Source of the DNA: Flavobacterium marginilacus
GTDB taxonomy: Bacteria > Bacteroidota > Bacteroidia > Flavobacteriales > Flavobacteriaceae
NCBI RefSeq assembly: GCF_026870155.1
Contig: NZ_CP113975.1
Location: 3,038,001-3,102,000 of the forward strand
DNA length: 64,000 bases
Direction of reading: 5' to 3'
Shown: positions 38,479-47,358 of the stretch, piece by piece
How the letters are laid out: each line of letters begins with the position of its first letter
How positions within the stretch are numbered: the first letter of the stretch is position 1
Notes under the pieces: generated by a model
What the model was told of the DNA's origin: nothing
Databases searched by the model: none
Seen by the model: only the letters and a program-made list of their open reading frames with translations
Program-made: the position numbers and the translations under genes

Positions 38479-38703
38479 AAGCCTTCACCCGTCTTTAGGA
38501 ATTAACTACAAGGAAAACAGATAATCCTTTGAATGATTCCATTCGTCGATAGTGTGATTACAAATAAGAATAAATTAAGAGCAGGTACTGATATTTCACC
38601 GAAAGCAAGGTTCCATTGGTCGAATACAAGTGATCCTCCATTGTTATCTGTCGCATATTTGCATTAGAAATAACAAATTAATTAACTCTAAAACATAAAT
38701 GTT

Positions 38704-38907
38704 ATGGCTTTCCAAATCACAAAAACTGACGGAATTTACGAGATTAATGTTTGTCCTTGGTCTCATAAACAGCCGCACACAAAAAGATTCAGTGCATCTT
38801 TTTTTCTATCACTAATAGTTGAAATTCAAATGGAGATTTTCAATTCATGGATACCGTTTTATTATAAACCTGAACCAATTATTATCCGCAATAAACGCCC
38901 CTTTTAG
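38704..38907 (+). pseudogene. Possible STAS-like remnant
   Basis: An open frame of 67 codons. The start MAFQITKTDGIYEIN resembles the first strands of small STAS proteins of this group, but the rest (CPWSHKQPHTKRF ...) does not continue the fold. A frameshift shortly after the start is the likeliest reason. It could also be a chance frame. Confidence 0.3.
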
Positions 38908-39025
38908 CTGTAAAATCTATTTGACTTAGCTGCAGACAATAACCGAAATATTGCTTTTAAAAAATATTTCTTTCTCTTTTTAAATAAATACAGATTCAAA
39001 AGAAGAATTATAAAAATAAAACAAA

Positions 39026-39451
39026 ATGAACAATTCTAATATAAAAATATTGATCGCTGAAGATGATGCATTAATGGTAAAAATTCTTGAGTTTATACTT
39101 AGAAAAGAAGGCTATGAAGTGGCTTCCTGCAAAGATGGCTTAACTGCTATCAAAATGATTCCTATTTTCGTACCTGACTTAATCATTACTGACATTGTGA
39201 TGCCATATCGTTCTGGACTGGAAATAATTAACCATTCAAAAGAAAATTTTAAAAACATTCCAGTTATTGTAGTGTCATCATTAGGCGAAGAAGAAAGCAC
39301 AGTAATTAAAGCATTTAATTTAGGTGCTGATGATTTTGTTTCTAAACCTTTTAATCCAAATGAATTATTGGTGAGAATAAAACGTTTATGCAACAAAACA
39401 AGACACAGTGTAAAATCAAAAGAAAGTCTTACAATAATTCTCAGTGCTTAA
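39026..39451 (+). CDS. Single-domain response regulator (OmpR-type receiver)
   Basis: A 141-residue receiver with EDD near the start, phospho-acceptor Asp56 in LIITDIVMPYRSG, SSLGEEE and Lys in DDFVSKPFNPNELLVRI. The alpha4-beta5-alpha5 face (NLGADDFVSKPFNPNEL) is OmpR-like. There is no output domain after the receiver; the last 20 residues are basic. It stands alone after the remnant region, so it may be an Hpt target or a survivor of a broken locus. Confidence 0.88.
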   Translation: MNNSNIKILIAEDDALMVKILEFILRKEGYEVASCKDGLTAIKMIPIFVPDLIITDIVMPYRSGLEIINHSKENFKNIPVIVVSSLGEEESTVIKAFNLGADDFVSKPFNPNELLVRIKRLCNKTRHSVKSKESLTIILSA

Positions 39452-39554
39452 TAGGCTGTTTAATATGAGTCAGCTCTGGGTAATTACGTAATTATAATAC
39501 AACTCCGTATGAAACATCAAGCAAAACATTTAATCAAATCAATTCCTACAATAT

Positions 39555-39617
39555 AAAAACTGTTTTCTGTTTATTAAAACCACTGAAAATGATTTATAAC
39601 TACAAAAAACAGTTTTT
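39555..39617. terminator. Two-way hairpin between convergent genes
   Basis: AAAAACTGTTTT at 39555-39566 pairs with AAAACAGTTTTT at 39606-39617, between the receiver gene and the DUF4861 gene that converge here. The A and T runs on both sides would serve both strands, though the 39-nt loop is long. Confidence 0.4.
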
Positions 39618-39649
39618 CAGATAGTGTTTGTTTTTTGACTTATAAAAAA

Positions 39650-40846
39650 CTACAGTTTTACTTTTAATGGATTTTGGATTATTTTTGACTGTTTTTCTAA
39701 CAAGGCGTCCCACTCTTCTGCCGATTTCACCTGACCGCTTTTAAGCCATGCAAAACCTGCATAATAAATCAATATATTATTTACAGGGTTTGTAACGATT
39801 AAAATCTGGCTCTGATCAGCAGCTTTAGTACGGTAATCAAAAGCTTTTGTCACCGCTTTTGGATCGATCAGAATTCCTTCTCCTACAAATGAATCATCAA
39901 TTGGTTCCCAATGACGAAAAATTCCTTTTTTAGCATCAATCAGGACTGTTCCTTTCTCCTGATGCAGTGTAATTCCTAAGGTATAATTTGGAATCTTTAC
40001 CGCAGCACTGATGCTGTTTTCAAATTTTGAAAAATTAGAACCAAGATCAAGCGATATTCTTTTTGTCTCTGTAACGCCATACCTGCTCCATTCAGGGTAT
40101 TCCAATTCAAAAACTGCGCGCAGCGGACCTTTGGCAATTACTTTATATTTCTGGAAATTTTTGGAAGTGTACAAACTGTCTTTTTCCCAGATTCCTGTTC
40201 CGCCGTTTCCTCTGCTGTAACCTACATGGTATGGATCATATCCTTCACCGTGATCGATGTGATAATAACCCGAAGCAGTACTATTTTTGGCATACCAGGA
40301 ATCGATAATTGGATAATTTACTTTTTTAAGCCAGATATCTATACCGCTTGAAAGTGTTCCGCCGGCTTTTTTCTCATCAACCAGACGCTGTGCTTCGGGA
40401 CCGTAAGTTCTAAAAGCGACTTTGTCATTTTCCCAGGCAAAATCATCTATCCGCTCTGGTACAAAACGTGCATAAGTGGTAAGTGCCGGAGCCGGTCTGT
40501 TTTTAGCAGCATCAGCATCGGTAAAAACGGTATAAACTGTTTTGGACAAAGCTACAACTGTAGCCTGAAACAGCAGTTCATCCGGCCTGCCGTCAAGATT
40601 TAAGTCAATTAATTGTGTTACAAGCAGATTTCCTTTTTCATCTTTTACCAGTAAGTCCTCATAATTCTTAACCAAAGCAAAAACTTTGTTTTTATGCAGG
40701 TCTATCGAAATAATTTCTGCCGTGCGGTCAAAAGGAAGTGTATTTTCGATGATAATCTTTCTGCTGAATTCAGCAGTGCTTCCAAAACCCGAGAACAAAC
40801 CAAGGATTCCAATAAAAAAGATACTGTTTTTTAAATTTAATTTCAT
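39650..40846 (-). CDS. DUF4861-family secreted protein of the PUL
   Basis: A 398-residue protein with a signal peptide (MKLNLKNSIFFIGILGLFSG). The body matches DUF4861, a Bacteroidota family found in polysaccharide loci: FVPERIDDFAWENDKVAFRTYGPEAQ, GIDIWLKKVNYPIIDSWYA and YYHIDHGEGYDPYHVGYSRGNGG. The conserved His/Asp/Tyr of HIDHGEGYDPYHVG are candidate active-site or metal residues. I know no firm activity. It is the last gene of the - strand PUL run and is separated from the next gene by 340 bp, so it may have its own promoter. Confidence 0.8.
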   Translation of the reverse strand: MKLNLKNSIFFIGILGLFSGFGSTAEFSRKIIIENTLPFDRTAEIISIDLHKNKVFALVKNYEDLLVKDEKGNLLVTQLIDLNLDGRPDELLFQATVVALSKTVYTVFTDADAAKNRPAPALTTYARFVPERIDDFAWENDKVAFRTYGPEAQRLVDEKKAGGTLSSGIDIWLKKVNYPIIDSWYAKNSTASGYYHIDHGEGYDPYHVGYSRGNGGTGIWEKDSLYTSKNFQKYKVIAKGPLRAVFELEYPEWSRYGVTETKRISLDLGSNFSKFENSISAAVKIPNYTLGITLHQEKGTVLIDAKKGIFRHWEPIDDSFVGEGILIDPKAVTKAFDYRTKAADQSQILIVTNPVNNILIYYAGFAWLKSGQVKSAEEWDALLEKQSKIIQNPLKVKL

Positions 40847-41185
40847 ACTAATTATTATTGTTCAAGGCATTTACTTTAAAAAATCAAACACTAATTACAC
40901 GAATTTTCACGAATTATAATCTGTTTTAATTACACAAACTTTTAAAACAAATAGGATAAAGTAACCCGTTGGGTGCAATTATAAAAAAAGAGCTAATAGT
41001 TACTTTTTTGTCATTTAGAGGTACGAGAAATCACATTAGTTATTTACGTTATGTGATCTCTCCTGCGTCGAGATGACAAACTTTGCGAATAATTCGTTAG
41101 CTAAATTACAAATCCGATAACTTTAACTATAAAAATTCTTTTTTTTTAGTTACTAAATCTAATTGTCCCCAACAGATCATAATAA
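40847..41185. other. Intergenic region with flavobacterial palindromes
   Basis: There is no gene. Near 40892-40915 there is a tandem word (tacacgaattttcacgaat), a motif also seen at 60400-60430. The palindrome at 41007-41080 is listed separately. The rest is AT-rich. Confidence 0.5.
41007..41080. repeat. Long imperfect palindrome, dispersed-repeat type
   Basis: Arms of about 30 bp: TTTGTCATTTAGAGGTACGA ... CACAT (41007-41036) and ATGTGATCTCTCCTGCGTCG ... ACAAA (41051-41080), with a 14-nt loop and about eight mismatches. The TTTGTCAT-(TC)TCGA ... GAGAAATCACA form recalls repeats that are spread over flavobacterial genomes (recollection). Confidence 0.6.
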
Positions 41186-43204
41186 CTATTTTTTATCAAA
41201 ATCCACAGATTTCTTTAAGCCATTGCTAAATTCAATTATAACCCTGCCCTCTTTCTGCTCAAGGCTTTTTACAGGAGCCAGCTCATTTTTATTCCATTTT
41301 TCTCCAGATTTTTTCCAAAGCATTACTGTGGAATAAATGGATTCCTTATTCTCTGGATTAAAATTAGCGGCCACATCAATTACCTTGCTGATCTCACTTT
41401 CAGGATGCAGGCCTTTGGCTGTAACTGTTTCTGCTGTGCTCCAGCCTGAAAGCGGTATCATGGCTAATTGGTACTTTCCATTATCAATAATAGTCACAAC
41501 TTTTCCATTCACTTTTTTAGTTACTGTTGTAATTTCTTTATCGAATTTTGGCAGTGCATAATGTCCTAATCGCATGGAAACTGCCTCGGTACTGTTATTT
41601 TTGTCGATTCTTAAAATTCCGTTTGGCAAAGGAATATCAGCCAGACTCATTTTAATTTTATCATTGGTTTCCAAAACTGCATCTCGGTAATAAATGCCGT
41701 CTTCAAATCTTTTGAAAGTATATAAACGTAAAGGTTCCCACTCCTGTTTTGCATTTTTAAAAACATAGTTCATGGCAACTTCACCGTTTACACCATCTGC
41801 CTGCCATAGAAAAGCGCTGTTATACGACAGACGATTGTAATTTTCAGTTGATCGGAAACCCTGCCAGTCGTCTTTTTTCTTTTCATGGCACCAGGCTCTC
41901 ACTTCTGAAGCTCCAATATCAGGATAATCTGTAATTAAGATTCCTGAACCTTTTTGAAAATTATTATAAACCTGATCTTTTTTGAATTTAGTTTCCCAGT
42001 CTCCTTCATTTTCTTTTGCAGTCCAAAAAGGATTGTCATCCGGCAGTAAAAGCCCCAGAAAAGCTTTTCCCATCCAGTACACGCTTCCTCTGCAGCTATA
42101 CACTTGTACGGCAGGCTCAAATGCTCCGTAAAAACCAAGTGTCGGCACATTATCTTTCATGAAGTCAGGATGCTCCAGAAATTGTTTTAAAACTCCGGAT
42201 GAAATTCTTCGGAGCCAGCCATTATTTACCGCAGGATCCTTTTCTAATCCCATAAAAGGCAAAGCGGCAATTGTGGCAATTCTATAACTGATACTGCGCC
42301 CGAACATAATCATCTCCCCGTTACGGCTGAACATTAACGGGTAATTGGAATTCATATCTTTGAAATTGCTTCGAAATTTTGCGGCATATTCCGGATAATA
42401 TTTATTTCCAAAATACTCGGACCATAAAGCTCCATACAATTGATAGCCCCACATGCTGTAATAATCATAAGCTGGGTTATCATTGTACCAGCCTTCTCCT
42501 CTATAATCGTTTAACGATTTCTGCAGATATTCCTCCAGCAGTTTCTCATTTACGGCATATCCCTGATCTTTGAAAAAACTCAATACAAAAATGTTGAAAA
42601 ACTTCCAGTTGGATGGCACTGTAGGACCGTCACCATAACTCAGCATTGATTTTGCCAATGCATCTTTCTGATCTTGAGGCAGTGGTTTCCAAAGCACCTC
42701 AGGATTGGTCATCAGTGATATTGTTATTGCTCCATATTCAACCAAATTCTGGCTCGGCCCTCCGTTTTTAGCACGGGGAACTATATAAGAGGGGCTGTTA
42801 GGATCAATTAATTTACTAAACTGATGTCTGTAATATTCAGCCACTTTGATATTATTAATCACTAAATCAGGATTTTCCTTTAGAAGCGGAGAGGCTATAA
42901 ATAAAGTCCTGCTCAAACCTTCTAATTTCTCTGTAGGCACTCTGCCTTCATCCTGAGGGTAACTTTTTCCCGGCTGTTTTGGAAACTTCATCGGATCATC
43001 AAGAGTATGAACGTAGCTGAAAGCTCCTTCCAATAAATAAAGTGCAGCATCTTTCCAATGCTTTTTTGTCATTCCTGTATAAGGACTAAGACTGTAATCA
43101 GGATTTTTTACATGAAAAACACCCGAGTTATTTTCTTTTTGCTGTGAAAAAACAGAAACACTGAAAATACTGGCTAAAAACAGCATTTTTTTAAATTTAT
43201 TCAT
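41186..43204 (-). CDS. DUF2264-family secreted glycosidase-like protein
   Basis: A 672-residue protein with a signal peptide (MNKFKKMLFLASIFSVSVFS). The DUF2264 region starts near residue 35 (DYSLSPYTGMTKKHWKDAAL) and runs as an (alpha/alpha)-barrel: VPTEKLEGLSRTLFIASP, YDYYSMWGYQLYGALWSEYF and FSRNGEMIMFGRSISYR. The C-terminal 250 residues are beta-rich. I recall that relatives include glucuronidase-type enzymes of arabinogalactan loci (GH154) but am not certain. The context fits trimming of uronic-acid or other side groups. It starts 25 nt after the GH2 stop, so both are likely in one transcript. Confidence 0.8.
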   Translation of the reverse strand: MNKFKKMLFLASIFSVSVFSQQKENNSGVFHVKNPDYSLSPYTGMTKKHWKDAALYLLEGAFSYVHTLDDPMKFPKQPGKSYPQDEGRVPTEKLEGLSRTLFIASPLLKENPDLVINNIKVAEYYRHQFSKLIDPNSPSYIVPRAKNGGPSQNLVEYGAITISLMTNPEVLWKPLPQDQKDALAKSMLSYGDGPTVPSNWKFFNIFVLSFFKDQGYAVNEKLLEEYLQKSLNDYRGEGWYNDNPAYDYYSMWGYQLYGALWSEYFGNKYYPEYAAKFRSNFKDMNSNYPLMFSRNGEMIMFGRSISYRIATIAALPFMGLEKDPAVNNGWLRRISSGVLKQFLEHPDFMKDNVPTLGFYGAFEPAVQVYSCRGSVYWMGKAFLGLLLPDDNPFWTAKENEGDWETKFKKDQVYNNFQKGSGILITDYPDIGASEVRAWCHEKKKDDWQGFRSTENYNRLSYNSAFLWQADGVNGEVAMNYVFKNAKQEWEPLRLYTFKRFEDGIYYRDAVLETNDKIKMSLADIPLPNGILRIDKNNSTEAVSMRLGHYALPKFDKEITTVTKKVNGKVVTIIDNGKYQLAMIPLSGWSTAETVTAKGLHPESEISKVIDVAANFNPENKESIYSTVMLWKKSGEKWNKNELAPVKSLEQKEGRVIIEFSNGLKKSVDFDKK

Positions 43205-43229
43205 TTTTGAAATAATTGATGTTTACAAT

Positions 43230-45662
43230 TTATTTATTTTCGACTGCTTGTATATTAATCACTTTTTTATTTAAATCAGGAGAAGAAACTTCAAGATTAA
43301 TTACTCCAGATTCGCCGTTACTTTTAATAATTACCAAAGCACGTCCATGCCATGCTTTACGAGTATTGGCAGTATACAAATCGGTATCTTTTAAATCGGC
43401 ATTGTCTGCTCCAGCAATTGTTCCAGCACCCGAAATATTGAATGTAAGCTGATTGGCAGCATTTGGATTTAAAACACCTTTATCATCAGTGATTTCAACA
43501 CTTACATACACCAGATCCTGACCATCAGCTTTTATTGTTTTGCGGTCAGCAGTTAATTTAATTTTAGCAGACTGACCGGCAGTTTTTAATAAAACCGATT
43601 CCGTTTCTTTACCATTTTCCAAACCAACTGCTTTCAATTCACCGCTAGTGTAAGGAATTACAAACGTCGCTTTAAACGCCTGCGCTTTTCCCGTTTCTTT
43701 CTCACCAATATTTTTCCCGTTCAGGTACAGTCTTACTTTTGGGTATTTCGAATATACTTCTACTTCAATATTTTTACCATCGTAACCCGGCCAAGTCCAG
43801 CTTTCCCATGTTGGCCAGACAGACCAGGATGTCAATTTTATTGTTCCGTTTTCAGGATTTGGCTCTTTGACAGCCATGTATAATTTTTCGTTGTTATTAT
43901 ACAGCATACTTCTGTAATGAGAAATTGGTTTTCGCCATCCAGTTAAATCTACATCCCCGCAATAAGCGCCATGCCATGGATACAGATTTGCTGTCCAATG
44001 CTCTCCCTCCGTTTCACCTGGATACACAAAGCGCCCAATACCCGATTCACCCAGATAATCCATTGCCGTCCAGACAAAATCGCCCAGAATATAATTATTT
44101 TTTTGAACTAAATCCCAGTTAGTAAACGCATCTTTTGGATACGATTCGGTCTGTACAATAATTCGGGAAGGCACTCTTTTATGATCCGATTCTGCTTCAT
44201 GAAGCTGATAATTGTATCCTGCAACATCGTGAGCTGCCATCAATGGATCAAAAATATCCCAGCCTTGGTTCCAGGTAGTCATTGCTGATGTTACCGGACG
44301 GGATGAATCGATTTTATGGATGGCATCTGCCAGCATTTTTGCCGTTTCAACTGCTTCAGGTTTGGTTCTTTCTATAATTTCGTTACCAATGCTCCACATG
44401 ATTATTGAAGGATGATTGCGGTCTCTCAACACCATGGATTCTACATCATGCTTCCACCATTTATCAAAAATAGTGGCATAATCATACGTATTTTTCTTTT
44501 CTCTCCATCCGTCAAAAGCTTCATCAATTACCAGCATCCCTAATCGGTCACAAGCGTCTAAAAAAGCTTCAGAAGGCGGGTTGTGCGACGTTCTTACCGC
44601 GTTAAATCCCGCAGCTTTCAGCAGTTCAATTTTTCTTTCTTCGGCACGGACATAAGCGGCAGCTCCCAGAGCACCATTATCATGATGCACACAGCCTCCG
44701 TTTAATTTTATTTTTTCTCCATTTAATAAAAATCCGTTTTGCGCACTAAAATCAATAGTTCTGATTCCGAAATCCATTATTGAAGCATCCACATTCTTTG
44801 AATTAACATTAAGTGTTGATTTTGCCTTATACCTATTAGGTGCTTCCACCGACCATAGCTTAGGATTTTCAACTGTCATAATCTGTACTGTTTCTTTTTC
44901 TTCACCTGGCTGTAATTCTATTTTAGCCGTGGCATTAACCGCATTTTTTCCTTTAGCATCATTAATGGCGGTTGAAAGCAAAACATTCTGCTCAACAGCC
45001 GTTTCATTTTTTACAATCGTTTTTACCTGAACCTTTGCTTTATTATTTTTAATTTCCAAAGTAGTAACTGCAACACCCCAAGTTTTAACATGAACCAGAT
45101 TTTTAACCGTTAACCAGACATTGCGGTAAATACCGGAACCGCTGTACCATCTGCAGTTTTTCTGCTGCGAATTATCAACCTTAACGGCAATTGTATTCTG
45201 CTCTCCGTATTTTAAATAAGGTGAAAGATCATATTCAAAAGAAGTATAACCATAAGGCTGTACTCCAACTGATTTTCCATTAATAAATACTTCAGAATTC
45301 ATGTAAACTCCTTCAAAATAAATGGAAACCTTATTCCCGAACCATTCGTTAGGAACTGTAATTTTTTTTCTGTACCAGGCTTTCCCCATTAGATAAAAAC
45401 CGCCGTCACCTTCACTTGGATTATTTTTTTCTGATTTTCCTTCAATACTCCAATCATGAGGCAGAGTTAATTTACGCCAATTGCTGTCATTAAATCCTGA
45501 ATTGCCATACTCCGGTGAATCAGTCAATGAGAATTTCCAATCCGAATTAAAAAGCTGTTTTCTTTCTCCAGCAGTATTTTGTGCATAGCCCATTATTACA
45601 CTGCCGATCAGCAATAGATTAATTAAAATTATTCTCTGTATAAATCTTTTCTTTTTAGTCAT
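43230..45662 (-). CDS. GH2 beta-galactosidase-type enzyme
   Basis: An 810-residue protein with signal sequence (RIILINLLLIGSVIMGYAQ). Sugar-binding, Ig-like and TIM-barrel domains of GH2 follow in order: WYRKKITVPNEWFGNKVSIYF; NGCVHHDNGALGA-type loop (GGCVHHDNGALG); VRTSHNPPSEAFLDACDRLG. The acid/base Glu is near 428 in WSIGNEI and the nucleophile Glu near 506 in IVQTESYP. A DUF4982-like and a Big/invasin-like beta-domain (VYVSVEITDDKGVLNPNAAN) end the protein. Acts as an exo-hydrolase, probably on beta-galactosides, in the periplasm. It ends 25 nt before the DUF2264 start. Upstream is 560 bp with a candidate promoter. Confidence 0.9.
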   Translation of the reverse strand: MTKKKRFIQRIILINLLLIGSVIMGYAQNTAGERKQLFNSDWKFSLTDSPEYGNSGFNDSNWRKLTLPHDWSIEGKSEKNNPSEGDGGFYLMGKAWYRKKITVPNEWFGNKVSIYFEGVYMNSEVFINGKSVGVQPYGYTSFEYDLSPYLKYGEQNTIAVKVDNSQQKNCRWYSGSGIYRNVWLTVKNLVHVKTWGVAVTTLEIKNNKAKVQVKTIVKNETAVEQNVLLSTAINDAKGKNAVNATAKIELQPGEEKETVQIMTVENPKLWSVEAPNRYKAKSTLNVNSKNVDASIMDFGIRTIDFSAQNGFLLNGEKIKLNGGCVHHDNGALGAAAYVRAEERKIELLKAAGFNAVRTSHNPPSEAFLDACDRLGMLVIDEAFDGWREKKNTYDYATIFDKWWKHDVESMVLRDRNHPSIIMWSIGNEIIERTKPEAVETAKMLADAIHKIDSSRPVTSAMTTWNQGWDIFDPLMAAHDVAGYNYQLHEAESDHKRVPSRIIVQTESYPKDAFTNWDLVQKNNYILGDFVWTAMDYLGESGIGRFVYPGETEGEHWTANLYPWHGAYCGDVDLTGWRKPISHYRSMLYNNNEKLYMAVKEPNPENGTIKLTSWSVWPTWESWTWPGYDGKNIEVEVYSKYPKVRLYLNGKNIGEKETGKAQAFKATFVIPYTSGELKAVGLENGKETESVLLKTAGQSAKIKLTADRKTIKADGQDLVYVSVEITDDKGVLNPNAANQLTFNISGAGTIAGADNADLKDTDLYTANTRKAWHGRALVIIKSNGESGVINLEVSSPDLNKKVINIQAVENK

Positions 45663-45731
45663 TACTGCTTGGTTACTTTTGATTATTTAAAAAATGTTTT
45701 ACACATTAACTATATATAAATTATAATATAT

Positions 45732-45760
45732 AAGTGTAAAAACAACACTTTTCAAATATA
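45732..45760 (-). promoter_or_regulatory. Candidate GH2 promoter and operator
   Basis: On the - strand, TATATTTG is followed directly by AAGTGT-TGTTTTT-ACACTT, a dyad at the expected start of transcription. No TTTG box is seen at the right distance. The dyad could bind a repressor or form the 5' hairpin of the mRNA. Confidence 0.35.
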
Positions 45761-45864
45761 TAAAAATTACGTTTAATTTCTTGGCCTGAAAACTTCTTTA
45801 ATTTAAAATTCTGCCCTCCTAAGAATATTAATTTCTATTGTTTAAACCTATTAAAAATCTTACT

Positions 45865-46086
45865 CTATGGCGCATAAGCTTTTAATATCAATAATTTATC
45901 ACCTGATAAATCGACCTCAAATAATTTCGGAATTTTAACCGTTTTATCACCAACTTTTCGATGGCTGTGAACAGACATAAGCCATTTGACCTCAAATGTT
46001 TTAATTTCGGTTTCGTCTGCCTATAAATTTATTAATTCACTGATATTAAATTCTATTTTTAATTTTATGACTGTACACAAATAATA
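45865..46086 (-). pseudogene. 3' remnant of a gene with one internal stop
   Basis: The - strand frame reads IKLKIEFNISELINL, TAG, ADETEIKTFEVKWLMSVHSH, RKVGDKTVKIPKLFEVDLSG, DKLLILKAYAP and stop. It stays in one frame over 74 codons apart from one TAG where CAG (Gln) would fit. The peptide is clearly protein-like, but I do not recognise the family. There is no start, so it is the end of a deleted gene of the PUL. Confidence 0.5.
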
Positions 46087-46226
46087 CTATGTATTTTTAT
46101 CGCCGCTGATTAAACAGATTCTCGCAGATTTCAGTACTATTTTTTTTAAAAATCTGTCTAAATCTTTTAATCTGCAGCTAATTAGATCTGTTTGGTATTA
46201 GTTAAGTATAGTCATATTTAATTTTA

Positions 46227-47357
46227 TTAATTTTCTTTAAAATCTGATAGATTCCATTTATCAGACCATACTAAAATTGGTTTCTCATCTGCTGTTTTTA
46301 TTGGCAGCCAAATATAACTTCCGTCGATGGGATTGTCTGGTTTCCATCTGTCTGCCATAAAAATAAACTGATTTTTTTTGCCCTGAACCGGAAAAATATA
46401 AGTGCTTTGCGAATGGAATGTTAATCCCGCATCCGCATCCGGACCCGTACACGGATTACCCAAAGCTTTCCACGGTCCCAAAATAGATTTAGAGCTAAAC
46501 GAACGTGCTTCATTAGGATCCCAGCCTGTGCATCCTGAGGTTATCATATAATACATTCCGCCTTTTTTGAAAACTGCGGGCGCTTCATTATGACCAGCTG
46601 GAGCCATTCGTGTCCATTTTTTGGTAAAATCCAAATAGTCATCTGTAAGTTCCGAAATATGAAGCGTCAGATTATCCTCAGATGAGTGAATCAGATAAGC
46701 CTTTTCATTGTCATCGACATATACAGTCATGTCTCTTGACATCTGTCCTTTGTCAAAATCCCTTCGTACCAGCAGACCGTTCTGAATTGCTGTCAGCCAT
46801 TCTGGGCTCCAGGATTTTAAACTGCTTTCATTGGCCGTGGCCGATTTAAATTCATCTTTAAAATCGACTGGCCATACTCCTTTATTCGGACGGTATGATT
46901 TCTTAAATTTAAACGGTCCTTTAGGCGAATCACTAATAGCTGTCGCTGCTCTTGCTGCATCGTACCCCTGCCCTTTCAATTCCAAATGAAACCACATCAC
47001 ATACTTTCCTGTCTTTTTATTAAAAACCACTTTCGGACGTTCAATTATACAGCCTTTTGTTATTTCCGAATTAGGATTCTGTTCAGCCTTTAGAACAATA
47101 CCTTCGTTTTTCCAGTTATATAAATCTTTAGACGTATAGCAGCTGACACCCTTTAAAGCGGTGTTTCCTCCTTTGCCTTCGGTCTTAAATTCTCCATACC
47201 AATAATACGTTCCGCCGGCAAAAATAATACCGCCGCCATGAGCATTAATATGTACGCCATCTGTATCCTTCCATTTTTTTCCAGAAAAGAAATAATTGTT
47301 TTGCGAAAAAACAAAAGAGCATAGGAAACACAGAACTATCGAATATTTTAATTTCAT
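46227..47357 (-). CDS. GH43 enzyme of the exo-beta-1,3-galactanase type
   Basis: A 376-residue protein with signal peptide (MKLKYSIVLCFLCSFVFSQ). The five-bladed propeller starts WKDTDGVHINAHGGGIIFAG and TYYWYGEFK, a start I know from exo-beta-1,3-galactanases (GH43 subfamilies 24/34). GVSCYTSKDLYNWKNEGIVL, IERPKVVFNKKTGKYVMWFH and EAPAVFKKGGMYYMITSG follow, the last carrying a Glu expected as acid. No CBM is attached. It lies one base behind the GH16 gene in the same direction. Subfamily is by recollection of motif. Confidence 0.85.
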   Translation of the reverse strand: MKLKYSIVLCFLCSFVFSQNNYFFSGKKWKDTDGVHINAHGGGIIFAGGTYYWYGEFKTEGKGGNTALKGVSCYTSKDLYNWKNEGIVLKAEQNPNSEITKGCIIERPKVVFNKKTGKYVMWFHLELKGQGYDAARAATAISDSPKGPFKFKKSYRPNKGVWPVDFKDEFKSATANESSLKSWSPEWLTAIQNGLLVRRDFDKGQMSRDMTVYVDDNEKAYLIHSSEDNLTLHISELTDDYLDFTKKWTRMAPAGHNEAPAVFKKGGMYYMITSGCTGWDPNEARSFSSKSILGPWKALGNPCTGPDADAGLTFHSQSTYIFPVQGKKNQFIFMADRWKPDNPIDGSYIWLPIKTADEKPILVWSDKWNLSDFKEN

Positions 47358-47358
47358 T

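Larger units (their letters stand above)
37602..38624. repeat. Six dispersed copies of a CATTCGTCGA motif
   Basis: Copies at 37602-37614 (inverted, CCATTCGTCGACA), 37724-37740, 37781-37792 (ATTCATCGACAG), 37801-37812 (TATTCGTCGAAA), 38539-38552 (CCATTCGTCGATAG) and 38614-38627 (CCATTGGTCGAATA). They lie outside intact genes and flank the remnants. Confidence 0.5.
37513..39025. other. 1.5-kb region of gene remnants and repeated motifs
   Basis: There is no intact gene. It holds two decayed - strand fragments (38025-38214, 38266-38478), a possible STAS-like remnant (38704-38907), an inverted repeat (37918-38008) and six copies of a CATTCGTCGA-like motif. This looks like the leftover of a signalling locus. 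Confidence 0.6.
45663..46226 (-). other. Intergenic region with a candidate promoter and a dead gene
   Basis: It holds the TATATTTG box (45753-45760) and an AAGTGT / ACACTT inverted repeat (45732-45750) upstream of the GH2 gene, plus a coding remnant (45865-46086). The stretch 46100-46226 has repeated aatctg words and nothing else I can support. Confidence 0.5.

Noticed and set aside
39026..39451. Start of an OmpR-type regulator with output domain
   Set aside because: The frame stops right after the receiver and no winged-helix sequence follows in any frame.
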